NCBI GenBank assembly: GCA_012744435.1
Contig: JAAYCA010000019.1
Coordinates: forward strand, 1 to 42,345
Direction: 5' to 3'
DNA: 42,345 nt
DNA from: Bacteroidales bacterium
GTDB lineage: Bacteria; Bacteroidota; Bacteroidia; Bacteroidales; UBA932
The translations under genes were made by a program, and so were the position numbers. The notes beneath the pieces were generated by a model. That model did not search any database and was not told where the DNA came from. It saw only the letters and a program-made list of their open reading frames with translations. Positions 17,770 to 25,807 of this stretch are shown here, one piece after another (position 1 is the first letter of the stretch; every line of letters starts with the position of its first letter).

Positions 17770-17798
17770 CAAATATAACGTTTTTATTTGTATTTTTG
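17770..17798. promoter_or_regulatory. Divergent -7 boxes for GH31 (minus) and EamA (plus)
   Basis: TATATTTG on the minus strand (17770-17777) and TATTTTTG on the plus strand (17791-17798). Both have weak -33 regions. Confidence 0.45.
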
Positions 17799-17820
17799 CC
17801 GCCCGGTTCGTCAGTATTGT

Positions 17821-18759
17821 ATGCAATATCTCGGAGAGATCATTTCGCTGGTCGTTGCCGTCATGTGGACGGCGACCGCCCTGTTCGCCGATCAGGCGAG
17901 CCACCGGATCGGTGCCATGAGCACCAACCTGTTCCGCATGGCCCTGTCGGCCATCCTGCTCGCAGGATTGCTCTGGATCGTCATCGGTCACCCGTATCCC
18001 GCCTTCGCAGACGGCGCCACCTGGCTCTGGATGGGCCTGTCGGCGCTGGTGGGCTATGTGTTCGGTGATTTCTGCCTGTTCAACGCCTACGTCGTGATCG
18101 GCGCACGTTTCGGGCAGCTCTTCATGACGCTCGCGCCCCCGTTTGCCGCCATCGCCGGCTGGGCCATGCTCGGCGAGACGCTTTCCTGGAAGTCCTGGCT
18201 GGCCATGGCCGTCACCCTGACCGGTATCGCCATCTCGATCCTCAGCCGCTCGCGGAACGGCCACAGTCTCTCCCTGCGCCTCCCCCTAAAGGGTGTGCTG
18301 CTCGGCATCGGGGCCGGCCTGGGCCAGGGTGTAGGCCTGGTGCTCAGCAAGATCGGCATGCAGCACTACGAGGCCGCCTTGCCCGCGGATGCCCCGGCCG
18401 CCTTCGACTGGGCCCTGCCTTTCGCTTCCACCATGATCCGCTCCCTGACCGGCACGCTCGGGTTCTTCCTCCTGATGGCTGTCTGCGGCATGCTTCCGCA
18501 GCTGCGCGCCGCCGTTCACAACCGTTCCGGGATGAGATTTACGGCGCTCACCACCCTCTTCGGGCCTTTCATCGGCGTGTCGCTTTCACTGATGGCCGTG
18601 CAGTACGCCCGCGCCGGCATCGCCTCCACGCTGATGGCCCTCACCCCGGTGCTCATCCTCCTTCCCTACGCGCTGATCTACAAACAAAAAATCACGCCGA
18701 AAGAAATCCTCGGCGTGATCGTCAGCATGACCGGCGTGGCGTTGTTCTTCCTGCTGTAA
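17821..18759 (+). CDS. DMT-superfamily EamA transporter
   Basis: A 312-residue inner-membrane protein with about ten hydrophobic segments in two EamA repeats (roughly residues 5-140 and 160-310). Each repeat ends with the family-type pattern (first: GWAMLGETLSWKSWLAM; second: LIYKQKITPKEILGVIVSM). Such proteins export amino acids or other small metabolites; the substrate is not evident. ATG 17821 is preferred to an upstream TTG that lies in the -7 box. It is monocistronic, ending near a GC-rich hairpin at 18783-18808. Confidence 0.88.
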   Translation: MQYLGEIISLVVAVMWTATALFADQASHRIGAMSTNLFRMALSAILLAGLLWIVIGHPYPAFADGATWLWMGLSALVGYVFGDFCLFNAYVVIGARFGQLFMTLAPPFAAIAGWAMLGETLSWKSWLAMAVTLTGIAISILSRSRNGHSLSLRLPLKGVLLGIGAGLGQGVGLVLSKIGMQHYEAALPADAPAAFDWALPFASTMIRSLTGTLGFFLLMAVCGMLPQLRAAVHNRSGMRFTALTTLFGPFIGVSLSLMAVQYARAGIASTLMALTPVLILLPYALIYKQKITPKEILGVIVSMTGVALFFLL

Positions 18760-18782
18760 CGCCCTGACAAAAACCTTGTCTC

Positions 18783-18808
18783 GCCCGGATTCCCTACCCG
18801 ATCCGGGC
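18783..18808. terminator. Convergent-gene hairpin, possible terminator
   Basis: GCCCGGAT (18783-18790) pairs perfectly with ATCCGGGC (18801-18808). There is no T-run on the plus side. On the minus side gagacaaggttttt follows, so it might end glycerate kinase transcripts. Confidence 0.35.
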
Positions 18809-18872
18809 AACCCCCCGCCATATCCTGAGGGGTCGCCCGCAAAATGTACCTTTTCCGGGACACACCACCGGG

Positions 18873-19910
18873 TTAATACCATAAATCATTGTCCATCAGG
18901 GAAACGATGGCGCGCCGGATATTGGACGCGGCGACGGCAGGCTGGAGCGCCAGCGGAAGAGGCATGTCATCCGGGGTGACCTGGACAAGCCGGTAAAACC
19001 CGGCACGTGCGAGTTCCCCGCGATCACGGATACGGCCGGAGACAAGCGCGACGGGAACGTCAGCGGCACGGCGGACCACGCCGAACGGGACTTTTCCAGC
19101 CAGCGTCTGGAGATCGGAACAGCCTTCTCCGGTGATGACCAGACCGGCGTCAGCCAAGGAAGAATCGAAACCGACACAGTCCATTATCTCTTCAGCGCCC
19201 GGGACCAGCCGGGCGCCGAAATAAGCCGCCAGCGCGCCGCCCAGCCCGCCGGCCGCCCCCGCACCGGGAATCTCCCGGACATCACATCCCGTCTCGGACC
19301 GCATCCGGTCCGCCAGTGCCTCAAGCCTCTTCTCGAGGACCCCGACATCCGCAGGCGACGCCCCTTTCTGCAGGGCGAAGCAGCGGGGCGCCCCGCGCGG
19401 CCCCGTGAATGGAGCGTCCACATCGCAGAGGGCAGTCACCAGCACCCCGGAAAGGGCCTCCCGCAAGTCAGGGACGGACATCATCCCGGCACCGCCGTCG
19501 CAGGTCGCGGACCCGCCCAGGCCGATCAGGATTCTCCTACAGCCACGGCGGGCGGCATCCATCATCATTTCTCCGACTCCGCGGGAGGATGCAATCATGG
19601 GGTTTCGCCGCTCAGCGGGGACCAGCGAGAGACCGCAGGCGGCAGCTACCTCGATGACCGCCGTATTCCCGGCTATTCCGTAGGACGCCTGGACCGGAAC
19701 ACCGAGCGGGCCCGAGACCGGGATGCAGACCGTCTTTCCGCCCAGGGCATGCGTCAGGATCCCCGCCGTCCCCTCGCCCCCGTCGGCGAGAGGCAGCTCC
19801 ACGACCTCCGCGTCCGGGCATGACGCGCGGACGGCCGAGGCCATCGCTGCAGCGACATCCTGTGCGGGAAGGCATTCCTTGTATGAATCGGGAGCCAGGA
19901 TGATTTTCAT
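18873..19910 (-). CDS. Glycerate kinase (GlxK/GarK family), internally shortened
   Basis: A 345-residue protein beginning MKIILAPDSYKECLPAQDVA, the family N-terminus. Other family blocks are LPLADGGEGTAGIL, IEVAAACGLSLVP, LIGLGGSATCDGGAGMM and ALCDVDAPFTGPRGA. It would phosphorylate D-glycerate using ATP. Family members are usually about 370-380 residues. The segment between GGAGM and LCDVD is roughly 30 residues shorter here, while the frame stays intact. An ATG six bases upstream (19916) is an alternative start. It is divergent from the CobW gene over a 64-70 base region with overlapping promoters. Confidence 0.85.
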   Translation of the reverse strand: MKIILAPDSYKECLPAQDVAAAMASAVRASCPDAEVVELPLADGGEGTAGILTHALGGKTVCIPVSGPLGVPVQASYGIAGNTAVIEVAAACGLSLVPAERRNPMIASSRGVGEMMMDAARRGCRRILIGLGGSATCDGGAGMMSVPDLREALSGVLVTALCDVDAPFTGPRGAPRCFALQKGASPADVGVLEKRLEALADRMRSETGCDVREIPGAGAAGGLGGALAAYFGARLVPGAEEIMDCVGFDSSLADAGLVITGEGCSDLQTLAGKVPFGVVRRAADVPVALVSGRIRDRGELARAGFYRLVQVTPDDMPLPLALQPAVAASNIRRAIVSLMDNDLWY

Positions 19911-19929
19911 ACGCATCCGATCATGAGGA

Positions 19930-19958
19930 CAAAGGTAGTCAAGAAAATGTTATCTTTG
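19930..19958. promoter_or_regulatory. Overlapping divergent promoters (glycerate kinase / CobW)
   Basis: TACCTTTG on the minus strand (19930-19937) and TATCTTTG on the plus strand (19951-19958). The -33 position of each falls on the -7 box of the other. Confidence 0.55.
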
Positions 19959-19980
19959 CATTTCTGCGAAATGATGTAAT

Positions 19981-21165
19981 ATGAATATCGAACTGAAGAA
20001 CAAAGCGCTGCCGGTGCTGCTGATCACCGGCTACCTGGGGAGCGGCAAGACGACGCTCCTGAACCGTATCCTGACGAACCGCCGCGGCATCAAGTTCGCG
20101 GTGATCGTCAACGACCTGGGAGAAGTGAATATCGACGCCGACCTGATCGAGAAGGGCGGTGTCGTGGGGCAGACGGACGACAGCCTGATCGCCCTGCAGA
20201 ACGGCTGCATCTGCTGCACGCTCAAGATGGACCTCATCGCCCAACTGGAGGAGATCTCCCGGATGAAGCGCTTCGACTACATCGCCATCGAAGCCAGCGG
20301 CATTTGCGAGCCGGCTCCCATCGCGCAGACCATCAATTCTTATCCACAGCTCTCCCGGCCGTCCTATCCCGGCGTCGCCATTCCGGTGGTGGACTGTATC
20401 GTCACGGTCGTGGATGCCCTGCGGATGAAGGATGAATTCGCCTGCGGAGAGGCGCTGCAGCGCGAGAATATCGACGAAGAGGACATCGAGAACCTCGTCA
20501 TCGAACAGATCGAATTCTGCAACATCGTCCTGCTCAACAAGGCTTCCGAAGTGACGCCTGACGAGCTGGGACGCGTCAAAAGCATCGTCCGGGCCCTGCA
20601 GCCCAAGGCCGAGATCCTGACCTGCGACTACGGCGAGGTCGAGCTGGACAAACTCCTGCACACGGGCCTGTTCGATTTCGATCAAGTGGCCACTTCCGCC
20701 GCCTGGATCGCTGAAATCGAAGGCGGCGACGATGATGACGACGACCACGACCATCATCACCATCATCACCACGACGAGGAAGGAGAAGCCGAGGAATACG
20801 GGATCGGCACCTATGTCTATGAAGCCCGCCCGGCTTTGGATATCAACAAGTTCGACTACATGGTGGCCAGGAAGTGGCCCAAGGGGATTATCCGCAGCAA
20901 GGGTCTCTGCTACTTCAGCGCCGACACGGACAAATGCTACCTATTCGAGACCGCCGGGCAGCAGAAGAGCATCAAGGACGCCGGCTACTGGTTCGCCACG
21001 ATGCCGCGTGACGAACTGCAGGAAATGATGCGGCGCGACGCCAAACTGCGCCGTGACTGGGATCCTGAATACGGCGACCGGATGAACAAGATCGTGTTCA
21101 TCGGCCAGCACCTCGACCGAGAAGCGATCGAGGTGCTGATGGATAGCTGCCTGTCGGAGGATTAG
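19981..21165 (+). CDS. CobW/COG0523 family GTPase metallochaperone
   Basis: A 394-residue protein. The G domain has the P-loop GYLGSGKTT (residues 18-26), the metal-binding CICC of the CxCC motif near residues 76-79 and EASGICEP. The usual NKxD guanine-specificity motif is NKAS here, lacking the Asp. Residues about 250-265 form an Asp- and His-rich stretch (DDDDDHDHHHHHHH) suited to zinc or nickel binding. A C-terminal CobW_C domain follows (residues 275-390). The family delivers metal ions to client enzymes; the metal is not determined. It is monocistronic with promoter TATCTTTG at 19951. Confidence 0.9.
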   Translation: MNIELKNKALPVLLITGYLGSGKTTLLNRILTNRRGIKFAVIVNDLGEVNIDADLIEKGGVVGQTDDSLIALQNGCICCTLKMDLIAQLEEISRMKRFDYIAIEASGICEPAPIAQTINSYPQLSRPSYPGVAIPVVDCIVTVVDALRMKDEFACGEALQRENIDEEDIENLVIEQIEFCNIVLLNKASEVTPDELGRVKSIVRALQPKAEILTCDYGEVELDKLLHTGLFDFDQVATSAAWIAEIEGGDDDDDDHDHHHHHHHDEEGEAEEYGIGTYVYEARPALDINKFDYMVARKWPKGIIRSKGLCYFSADTDKCYLFETAGQQKSIKDAGYWFATMPRDELQEMMRRDAKLRRDWDPEYGDRMNKIVFIGQHLDREAIEVLMDSCLSED

Positions 21166-21235
21166 TCCATCTTGCCGGACTTGCTGCGGTTCTGCCAGCA
21201 TAGCTATTTTTAGATAAAAAACGTATCTTTACACA

Positions 21236-21316
21236 ATGAAACAGAAACGTGCCTCCCTCAGGGACGAGCCCTGCCCCGACACCTATTTCACCTTCCCCTT
21301 TAGACAATACGACTAG
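21236..21316 (+). CDS. Possible 26-residue leader peptide upstream of deoD
   Basis: An ATG just after a TATCTTTA box (21224-21231) opens a 26-codon frame (MKQKRASLRDEPC, ending in FRQYD). It stops one base before the deoD ATG. Such spacing would allow coupled translation. There is no match to a known peptide, and it could be untranslated leader RNA. Confidence 0.3.
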   Translation: MKQKRASLRDEPCPDTYFTFPFRQYD

Positions 21317-21317
21317 C

Positions 21318-22025
21318 ATGGCCAATACCCCCACCCCCCACATCGGCGCACAGAAAGGCGAAATCGCCGAGACCGTCATCATGGCGGGCGACCCGCTCCG
21401 CGCCAAATTCATCGCAGACAATTACCTGGAGGATGCCGTACAGTTCAACAGCATCCGCAACATGCTGGGATTTACCGGATCCTTCCACGGCAAGCGCGTG
21501 AGCGTGATGGGCCACGGGATGGGCATCCCTTCCATCGGCATCTACACCTACGAACTCTTCCACTTCTACGGCGTCAGGACGATCATCCGCGTGGGTTCCG
21601 CCGGCTCCTACCACATGGACCTCCACCTGGGCGACCTCGTCCTCGCGATGGGCGCCTGCACGGACTCCAACTACGGTGCACAGTTCAACCTGCCGGGCAC
21701 GTACGCCCCCATTTCCGACTTCGAGCTGCTCCGGAAGGCCGCCGCTTCCTGCGAGGAGCATGGCTACCATTACAAAGTGGGCAACGTCCTCTCCTCGGAC
21801 GTCTTCTACCACGCCCATCCGCAGACGGACAAATGGCGCTCGATGGGTGTGCTCGCCGTCGAGATGGAGGCCTCGGCCCTCTATATGAATGCCGCCTACG
21901 CGGGCTGCCGGGCCCTGACCATCTGCACCATCTCGGACCACGTCCTGACCGGCGAAGCCACCAGCCCCGAAGAGCGCCAGACCACCTTCAACCACATGGT
22001 CGAAGTGGCCCTGGACCTTATCTGA
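21318..22025 (+). CDS. deoD: Purine-nucleoside phosphorylase, DeoD type
   Basis: A 235-residue protein with the complete DeoD/NP-I order: PHIGAQKGEIAETVIMAGDPLRAKFIA at the N-terminus, MGHGMGIPSIGIYTYEL, RVGSAGSYHMD, AVEMEASALYMNA, and SDHVLTGE carrying the catalytic Asp. It performs phosphorolysis of purine (deoxy)nucleosides to base and (deoxy)ribose 1-phosphate for salvage. ATG 21318 matches the family N-terminus; the frame is open further upstream but without family similarity. It ends at a strong bidirectional terminator shared with the convergent tmRNA gene. Confidence 0.94.
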   Translation: MANTPTPHIGAQKGEIAETVIMAGDPLRAKFIADNYLEDAVQFNSIRNMLGFTGSFHGKRVSVMGHGMGIPSIGIYTYELFHFYGVRTIIRVGSAGSYHMDLHLGDLVLAMGACTDSNYGAQFNLPGTYAPISDFELLRKAAASCEEHGYHYKVGNVLSSDVFYHAHPQTDKWRSMGVLAVEMEASALYMNAAYAGCRALTICTISDHVLTGEATSPEERQTTFNHMVEVALDLI

Positions 22026-22040
22026 CGGAGGATTTTCCAC

Positions 22041-22076
22041 AAAAAGGGCTTCCGGCGATGGCCGGAAGCCCTTTTT
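22041..22076. terminator. Bidirectional Rho-independent terminator (deoD / ssrA)
   Basis: GGGCTTCCGGC (22046-22056) pairs perfectly over 11 bp with GCCGGAAGCCC (22061-22071) around a GATG loop. A run of five A lies before it and five T after it, so it works on both strands. Confidence 0.9.
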
Positions 22077-22077
22077 G

Positions 22078-22471
22078 TGGAGATGGGCGGAGTCGAACCG
22101 CCGTCCAAACAAAGCCCCAGGTGGCTTTCTACACGCTTATCCTTTCTTTGTTTGTCGGCCCGCAGCTGCCGGAAGGCAGGCCACTTCGGGCTTATCCTCT
22201 GAAATCTTAGCGGTCCTTAGAGGCGTCTGAGCCGCGCATCCGGTTTTGATGATACCCCTTGATCCTGGCTGAACCGGCCTAAAGCAGGAGGGATATACGT
22301 CGTACCGCAGCCTAGGCGGTATCGATTAATGCTCAATCTCTTGGAGATTAGCAAGCGTACGAATAATTGTAGTTGCCAGTTATGGCTTGAAGACTGGGAT
22401 TAACGGGCCAGCCTCCTACGCCCGGCGTGCTTACCATCCGGAATCAGTGCTGTCAAAACCAGAACATCCCC
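22078..22471 (-). ncRNA. ssrA: tmRNA
   Basis: About 394 nt. The 5' end GGGGATG pairs with CATCTCC at the 3' end, including the G-U third pair of alanine-type acceptors. The sequence after the 5' stem (TTCTGGTTTTGACAGC) is the typical Bacteroidota tmRNA start. The T-arm GGCGGTTCGACTCCGCC is clear. CCA is not encoded. The tag reading frame occupies 22377 down to 22351 with stop TAA at 22350-22348 and reads Gly-Asn-Tyr-Asn-Tyr-Ser-Tyr-Ala-Cys, following TAACT just before the GGC resume codon. It aligns over nine residues with the known Bacteroides tag (Gly-Glu-Thr-Asn-Tyr-Ala-Leu-Ala-Ala), except for the unusual final Cys. It rescues stalled ribosomes and tags their products. Confidence 0.92.
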
Positions 22472-22485
22472 GGAAAAGTCAAGTA

Positions 22486-23037
22486 TCAGAAGTTCTTCAA
22501 CGTCTCCGTGCAGTCGATCGTCGGGATCTCCCCTTCATAAAGGAAGGTGAACTCCCTGTCAGCGGCCTGCACACAGGCTTCAATCCGGTACTCCCCGGAA
22601 TCGCAGCGGATCGTCAGGCTCCCCGATTCGAGCGGGTAAAGCTGCGTCCGGGCGCCCGTTTTCGAGCGGAGCGCGAGGTAGGAGCAACGGACGTCGCCAT
22701 CCGACATCGTCCCGTCACAGTGGAAGGTATTGACCTCGTCACGGCTCACCGAGCCTTGGAAGGTCCCCTCCGGAAGGGTGATGCCCCCCACGGGGGAATT
22801 GATCCACAGACGCATCACTGCGCCGGAAGAGATCAACTCAAGATCCTCGTCCGTCCGGCCCTGGACCAGGTCCAGCCGATAGGCGTTTACGCCGGATGCA
22901 GGCCCGTCTCCCAGGTAGTAGGCGGCAGCCCATTCCGCCTGGTAAAAAACGGGTGGACCGATCTCCTCTTTCGAGCAGGAGACAAGGGTCAACGCGCTTA
23001 CCGCGGCGGGCAGGAACCATCTCAGGATCTTTTTCAC
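22486..23037 (-). CDS. Small lipoprotein, probably surface exposed, function unknown
   Basis: A 183-residue protein with a GTG start: MKKILRWFLPAAVSALTLVSC, lipobox LVSC. The residues after the lipid Cys are SKEE, a good fit to the Bacteroidota lipoprotein export signal that sends lipoproteins to the cell surface. The mature part is beta-rich with alternating hydrophobic strands; no domain is recognised. An ATG 36 bases upstream is rejected: a near-consensus -7 box (AATATTTG) lies within that extension, and it does not look like a signal peptide. It ends 14 bases before the 5' end of the tmRNA gene on the same strand. Confidence 0.7.
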   Translation of the reverse strand: MKKILRWFLPAAVSALTLVSCSKEEIGPPVFYQAEWAAAYYLGDGPASGVNAYRLDLVQGRTDEDLELISSGAVMRLWINSPVGGITLPEGTFQGSVSRDEVNTFHCDGTMSDGDVRCSYLALRSKTGARTQLYPLESGSLTIRCDSGEYRIEACVQAADREFTFLYEGEIPTIDCTETLKNF

Positions 23038-23096
23038 ACCCCCTAGATGCACGAAGGCCTGCAAATATTGCATAAAAAACGAAAAAAAACGAATTA

Positions 23097-23128
23097 TTTG
23101 GCCGGATTCTGAAAATGTCCTATCTTTG
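23097..23128 (+). promoter_or_regulatory. Promoter of tRNA-Val
   Basis: TTTG (23097-23100), 20 bases, TATCTTTG (23121-23128): perfect consensus, 23 bases before the tRNA. Confidence 0.8.
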
Positions 23129-23151
23129 CAACCCTCAATAAGCCCAGAAAA

Positions 23152-23226
23152 GGGAGATTAGCTCAGTTGGTTCAGAGCACTTGCCTTACAAGCAAGGGGT
23201 CACTGGTTCGAACCCAGTATCTCCCA
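23152..23226 (+). tRNA. tRNA-Val (anticodon TAC)
   Basis: 75 nt. The acceptor stem is GGGAGAT/ATCTCCC. The D-arm is TAGCTCAGTTGG, the anticodon loop CTTACAA with anticodon TAC, and the T-arm CTGGTTCGAACCCAG. The discriminator is A; CCA is not encoded. Confidence 0.95.
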
Positions 23227-23278
23227 CCCCACGAAGTCGGCCTCCCGCCGGCTGGACCCGCGTAGATTCAGAGTACCT

Positions 23279-23370
23279 ATGAAAATGAAGCAGATATTTC
23301 TGCTGAGTTATAGCCAGTCGGTCCTCCGCTACGCTCAAAATGAAGGAAGAGCACTAAGAATGACGTAGGA
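23279..23370. repeat. Probable intergenic repeat of the GAGCGTAGCGGAGG type
   Basis: On the minus strand this stretch contains GAGCGTAGCGGAGGAC and CGTCATTCTTAGTG, resembling a short intergenic repeat that is abundant in many gut bacterial genomes. A 29-codon plus-strand frame (ending SVLRYAQNEGRALRMT) is the typical spurious peptide of such repeats. The 12-mer GCGTAGCGGAGG recurs at 34221-34232 inside ygiQ. Confidence 0.4.
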
Positions 23371-23371
23371 G

Positions 23372-23404
23372 AAAGGGCACGCTGATCGCAGCGTGCCCTT
23401 TCTT
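23372..23404. terminator. Hairpin terminator after GH95
   Basis: AAAGGGCACGCTG (23372-23384) pairs perfectly over 13 bp with CAGCGTGCCCTTT (23389-23401) around ATCG. It lies just past the GH95 stop codon on the minus strand and can also stop rightward transcripts from tRNA-Val. Confidence 0.8.
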
Positions 23405-23409
23405 TGGGT

Positions 23410-25731
23410 CTAGTAACGGCGGAGCCGGGTGAGGCGGCCGTTGCGCCAGGTGAGGTCCACGGTCTGTCCGGAGCGGGTGCGCAGGCCGGTGACGCGCCCG
23501 TCGGGCCAGGCTTCCGGCAGGGCCGGCAGGGGCCGCAGGGTCCCGTCGGGGTCGGACTGCAGGAGCATCTCGGCGATGCCGGCACAGCCGCCGAAATTGC
23601 CGTCGATCTGGAAAGGCGGATGGGCATCGAAGAGATTGGGATAGGTGCCGCCGCCGTTGCCGTATTCGGGCTCCGCATCGGGATGCGGGCTGACGTAGCG
23701 GAGCAGGCGGCGCAACTGCCGGTAGGCCTTCTCCCCTTCCCCGAGTCGGGCATAGAGGTTGATGCGCCAGCCGCAGCTCCAGCCCGTGGTCTCGAATCCC
23801 TTGATCTCGAGCGTCTTCAGCGCAGCTTCCGCGAAGGGACCGTCAGTGATCTGGTGGCCCGGATAGACGCCGAAAAGGTGGCTCTGGTGGCGGTGCCAGG
23901 GCTCCTGGTCGGCCCAGTCGTGGTACCACTCCTGGAGTTTGCCGGCGGCGTCGACGTGGTAGGGACGCAGGCGCGCCAGGGCCGCCTCCGCTTCGCGGAC
24001 GAAGTCGGCGTCCAGCCCGAGTTCGCGGGCTGCGGCGACGGCGTCCGTGAGGCATTCGCGGGTGATGGCCAGGTCGGCCGTGGCGCCGTACAGCGTGGCG
24101 CCCGGACGGCCGTCAGGGCCGATATAGACATTCTCCGGCGAAGTGCCGGGCGAGGTAATCAGTTCGCCGTCGCGCTCCACGAGCCAGTCGAGGCAGAATT
24201 CGGCCGCGCCGCGCAGGACCGGATAGTCCCGCTCCAGCCGCGCCCGGTCGCGGCTGAAGAGCCAGTGCTCCCAGATGTGCGTGGAGATCCAGGCGCCGCC
24301 CATCGTCCAGTTCGCCCAGCTCGGGCTCCCCGTCCCCAACCCGACCGGGGTTGCCATCGCCCAGATGTCGGAATTGTGCCCCGCGTTCCAGCCGCGCTGC
24401 ATGCCGTAATAATGCGAGGCGGCGTCGCGGCCGTTGTGCGCGAGGGCGTGCGAGAAATCGAGCAGCACCTCGTGCAAGGCCCCCAGGCCGACGGTCTCCG
24501 CGGCCCAGTAGTTCTCCTCGACGTTGATGTTGGTCGTGTAGTTGCTGCTCCACGGCGGGTCCACGCTCTCGTTCCAGAGGCCCTGGAGGTTGGCCGGCAC
24601 GGCGGGCGTGCGCGAGGAACTGATCAGCAGGTAGCGGCCATACTGGAAGTAGAGGGCTTCGAGTTCGGGATTGGGCTCGGCGCCGGCGACATAGCGGCGC
24701 AGCTGCTCGTCGGTGGGCAGCGCGCGCAGGGCCTTGTCGGTGCGGCCCAGGTCCAGGGTCACGCCGCCGAAAAGGGCGCGGTAGTCCCGGACGTGGCGGC
24801 GCAGCAGCGCCCCGTCGCCCAGGTCGCGCACGCGGGCGGCGTTGGCCTCCGCCAGCGCTTCGTAGGGCTTGCCTTCGCGGACCGGGTCCTTGTCGAAGCC
24901 GTTGAAGCTGGTGGCGTTGACCACCAGCAGCGTGGCTTCGCGGCAGCCGTCCAGGACGAGTTCCTGCCCCTCGGTGTGGACTTCCCCGCCCCGGTGGCGG
25001 ACGGAGAGCACCGTCCGGAAATGGATGCCGCGCGCCGGGTCATAGAGGTGCTGTCCCTCGCCGGAGCGGAAGTAGCCGGGATAGGAATGCCAGGCGGCAT
25101 AGCCGTCCATCGTCAGGACGCCGTCCGCGGCGCTGACCTCCGCGGGCAGCGGGGAATCGAGCCGGATCCGCGCCCGGAGGCCGTCCGCGGCCTGCATCCG
25201 GACGACGATGACGGAGTCCGGCGCGGAGACGAAATAGGTCGTCCGGAAGGGTTTGCCGTCGCGCAGGCAGCGGGTCTCCGCGAGGGCGCGCGAGAGGTCG
25301 AGCGAGCGGTAGTCGCTCACTTCGCCCACGCCTTCGTGCCGGATCCACAGGGTGCCGAGGGGCATATAAGCTTCGCTGAAATGCCCCTGCACGCGCATCT
25401 GGAGGCGTTCCGCTTCCGCGTAATCCTCCCGCGCGAGGGCCTCCCGGATGAGCGGGACCGTGGCGGCCGCGTCCGCGCCCACGCCGTCGCGCAGGTCGGG
25501 ATGGTCGGCGCCCCGGTCGGGTTCGCCCGACCAGAGAGTGATGTCGTTGAGGGAGATGCGGTCCTCCTGCGGGCCACCGTAGACGAGCGCGCCCAACCGG
25601 CCGTTGCCGAGCGGGAGCGCCTCTTCGAGGCAGGTGGCAGGGGCGTCGTAGCGCAGCGTCAGCATGTCCTGCCGGGCGCAGGCGCACAAGGACAGCGCCG
25701 CCAGGGGCGCCAGCAAGATTTTCCAGTCCAT
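23410..25731 (-). CDS. GH95 family alpha-L-fucosidase
   Basis: A 773-residue protein starting [21 protein letters not shown], a probable lipoprotein signal. The GH95 order is complete. The N-terminal beta domain has [22 protein letters not shown], then [13 protein letters not shown]. The (alpha/alpha)6 barrel has [27 protein letters not shown] near residue 404 (the family's catalytic Asn pair) and [30 protein letters not shown] lies near the C-terminus. It inverts alpha-1,2-fucosidic linkages, as on fucosylated xyloglucan or host glycans. In this window the GH9/GH31/GH3 set favours xyloglucan, but that is inference. ATG 25731 begins the signal peptide; an earlier start would cross the -7 box. 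Confidence 0.92.
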   Translation of the reverse strand: MDWKILLAPLAALSLCACARQDMLTLRYDAPATCLEEALPLGNGRLGALVYGGPQEDRISLNDITLWSGEPDRGADHPDLRDGVGADAAATVPLIREALAREDYAEAERLQMRVQGHFSEAYMPLGTLWIRHEGVGEVSDYRSLDLSRALAETRCLRDGKPFRTTYFVSAPDSVIVVRMQAADGLRARIRLDSPLPAEVSAADGVLTMDGYAAWHSYPGYFRSGEGQHLYDPARGIHFRTVLSVRHRGGEVHTEGQELVLDGCREATLLVVNATSFNGFDKDPVREGKPYEALAEANAARVRDLGDGALLRRHVRDYRALFGGVTLDLGRTDKALRALPTDEQLRRYVAGAEPNPELEALYFQYGRYLLISSSRTPAVPANLQGLWNESVDPPWSSNYTTNINVEENYWAAETVGLGALHEVLLDFSHALAHNGRDAASHYYGMQRGWNAGHNSDIWAMATPVGLGTGSPSWANWTMGGAWISTHIWEHWLFSRDRARLERDYPVLRGAAEFCLDWLVERDGELITSPGTSPENVYIGPDGRPGATLYGATADLAITRECLTDAVAAARELGLDADFVREAEAALARLRPYHVDAAGKLQEWYHDWADQEPWHRHQSHLFGVYPGHQITDGPFAEAALKTLEIKGFETTGWSCGWRINLYARLGEGEKAYRQLRRLLRYVSPHPDAEPEYGNGGGTYPNLFDAHPPFQIDGNFGGCAGIAEMLLQSDPDGTLRPLPALPEAWPDGRVTGLRTRSGQTVDLTWRNGRLTRLRRY

Positions 25732-25748
25732 TGTTTTCGGGTTTTCCT

Positions 25749-25756
25749 CAAAGATA
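25749..25756 (-). promoter_or_regulatory. -7 box of the GH95 gene
   Basis: TATCTTTG on the minus strand, 17 bases before the ATG at 25731. The -33 region is weak. Confidence 0.5.
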
Positions 25757-25807
25757 AGGTTTCCCGCGTATTTTTTGCTAATTTTATCAGCACAAAACTG
25801 ATAACCT

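Noticed and set aside
22331..22380. Alternative tmRNA tag frame of 16 codons (ATTIIRTLANL...)
   Set aside because: It has no resemblance to known tags; the nine-codon frame aligns with Bacteroides tags and has the expected bases before its first codon.
23235..23253. Hairpin AGTCGGC/GCCGGCT after tRNA-Val as terminator
   Set aside because: No T-run follows; the stronger hairpin at 23372 is the better terminator.
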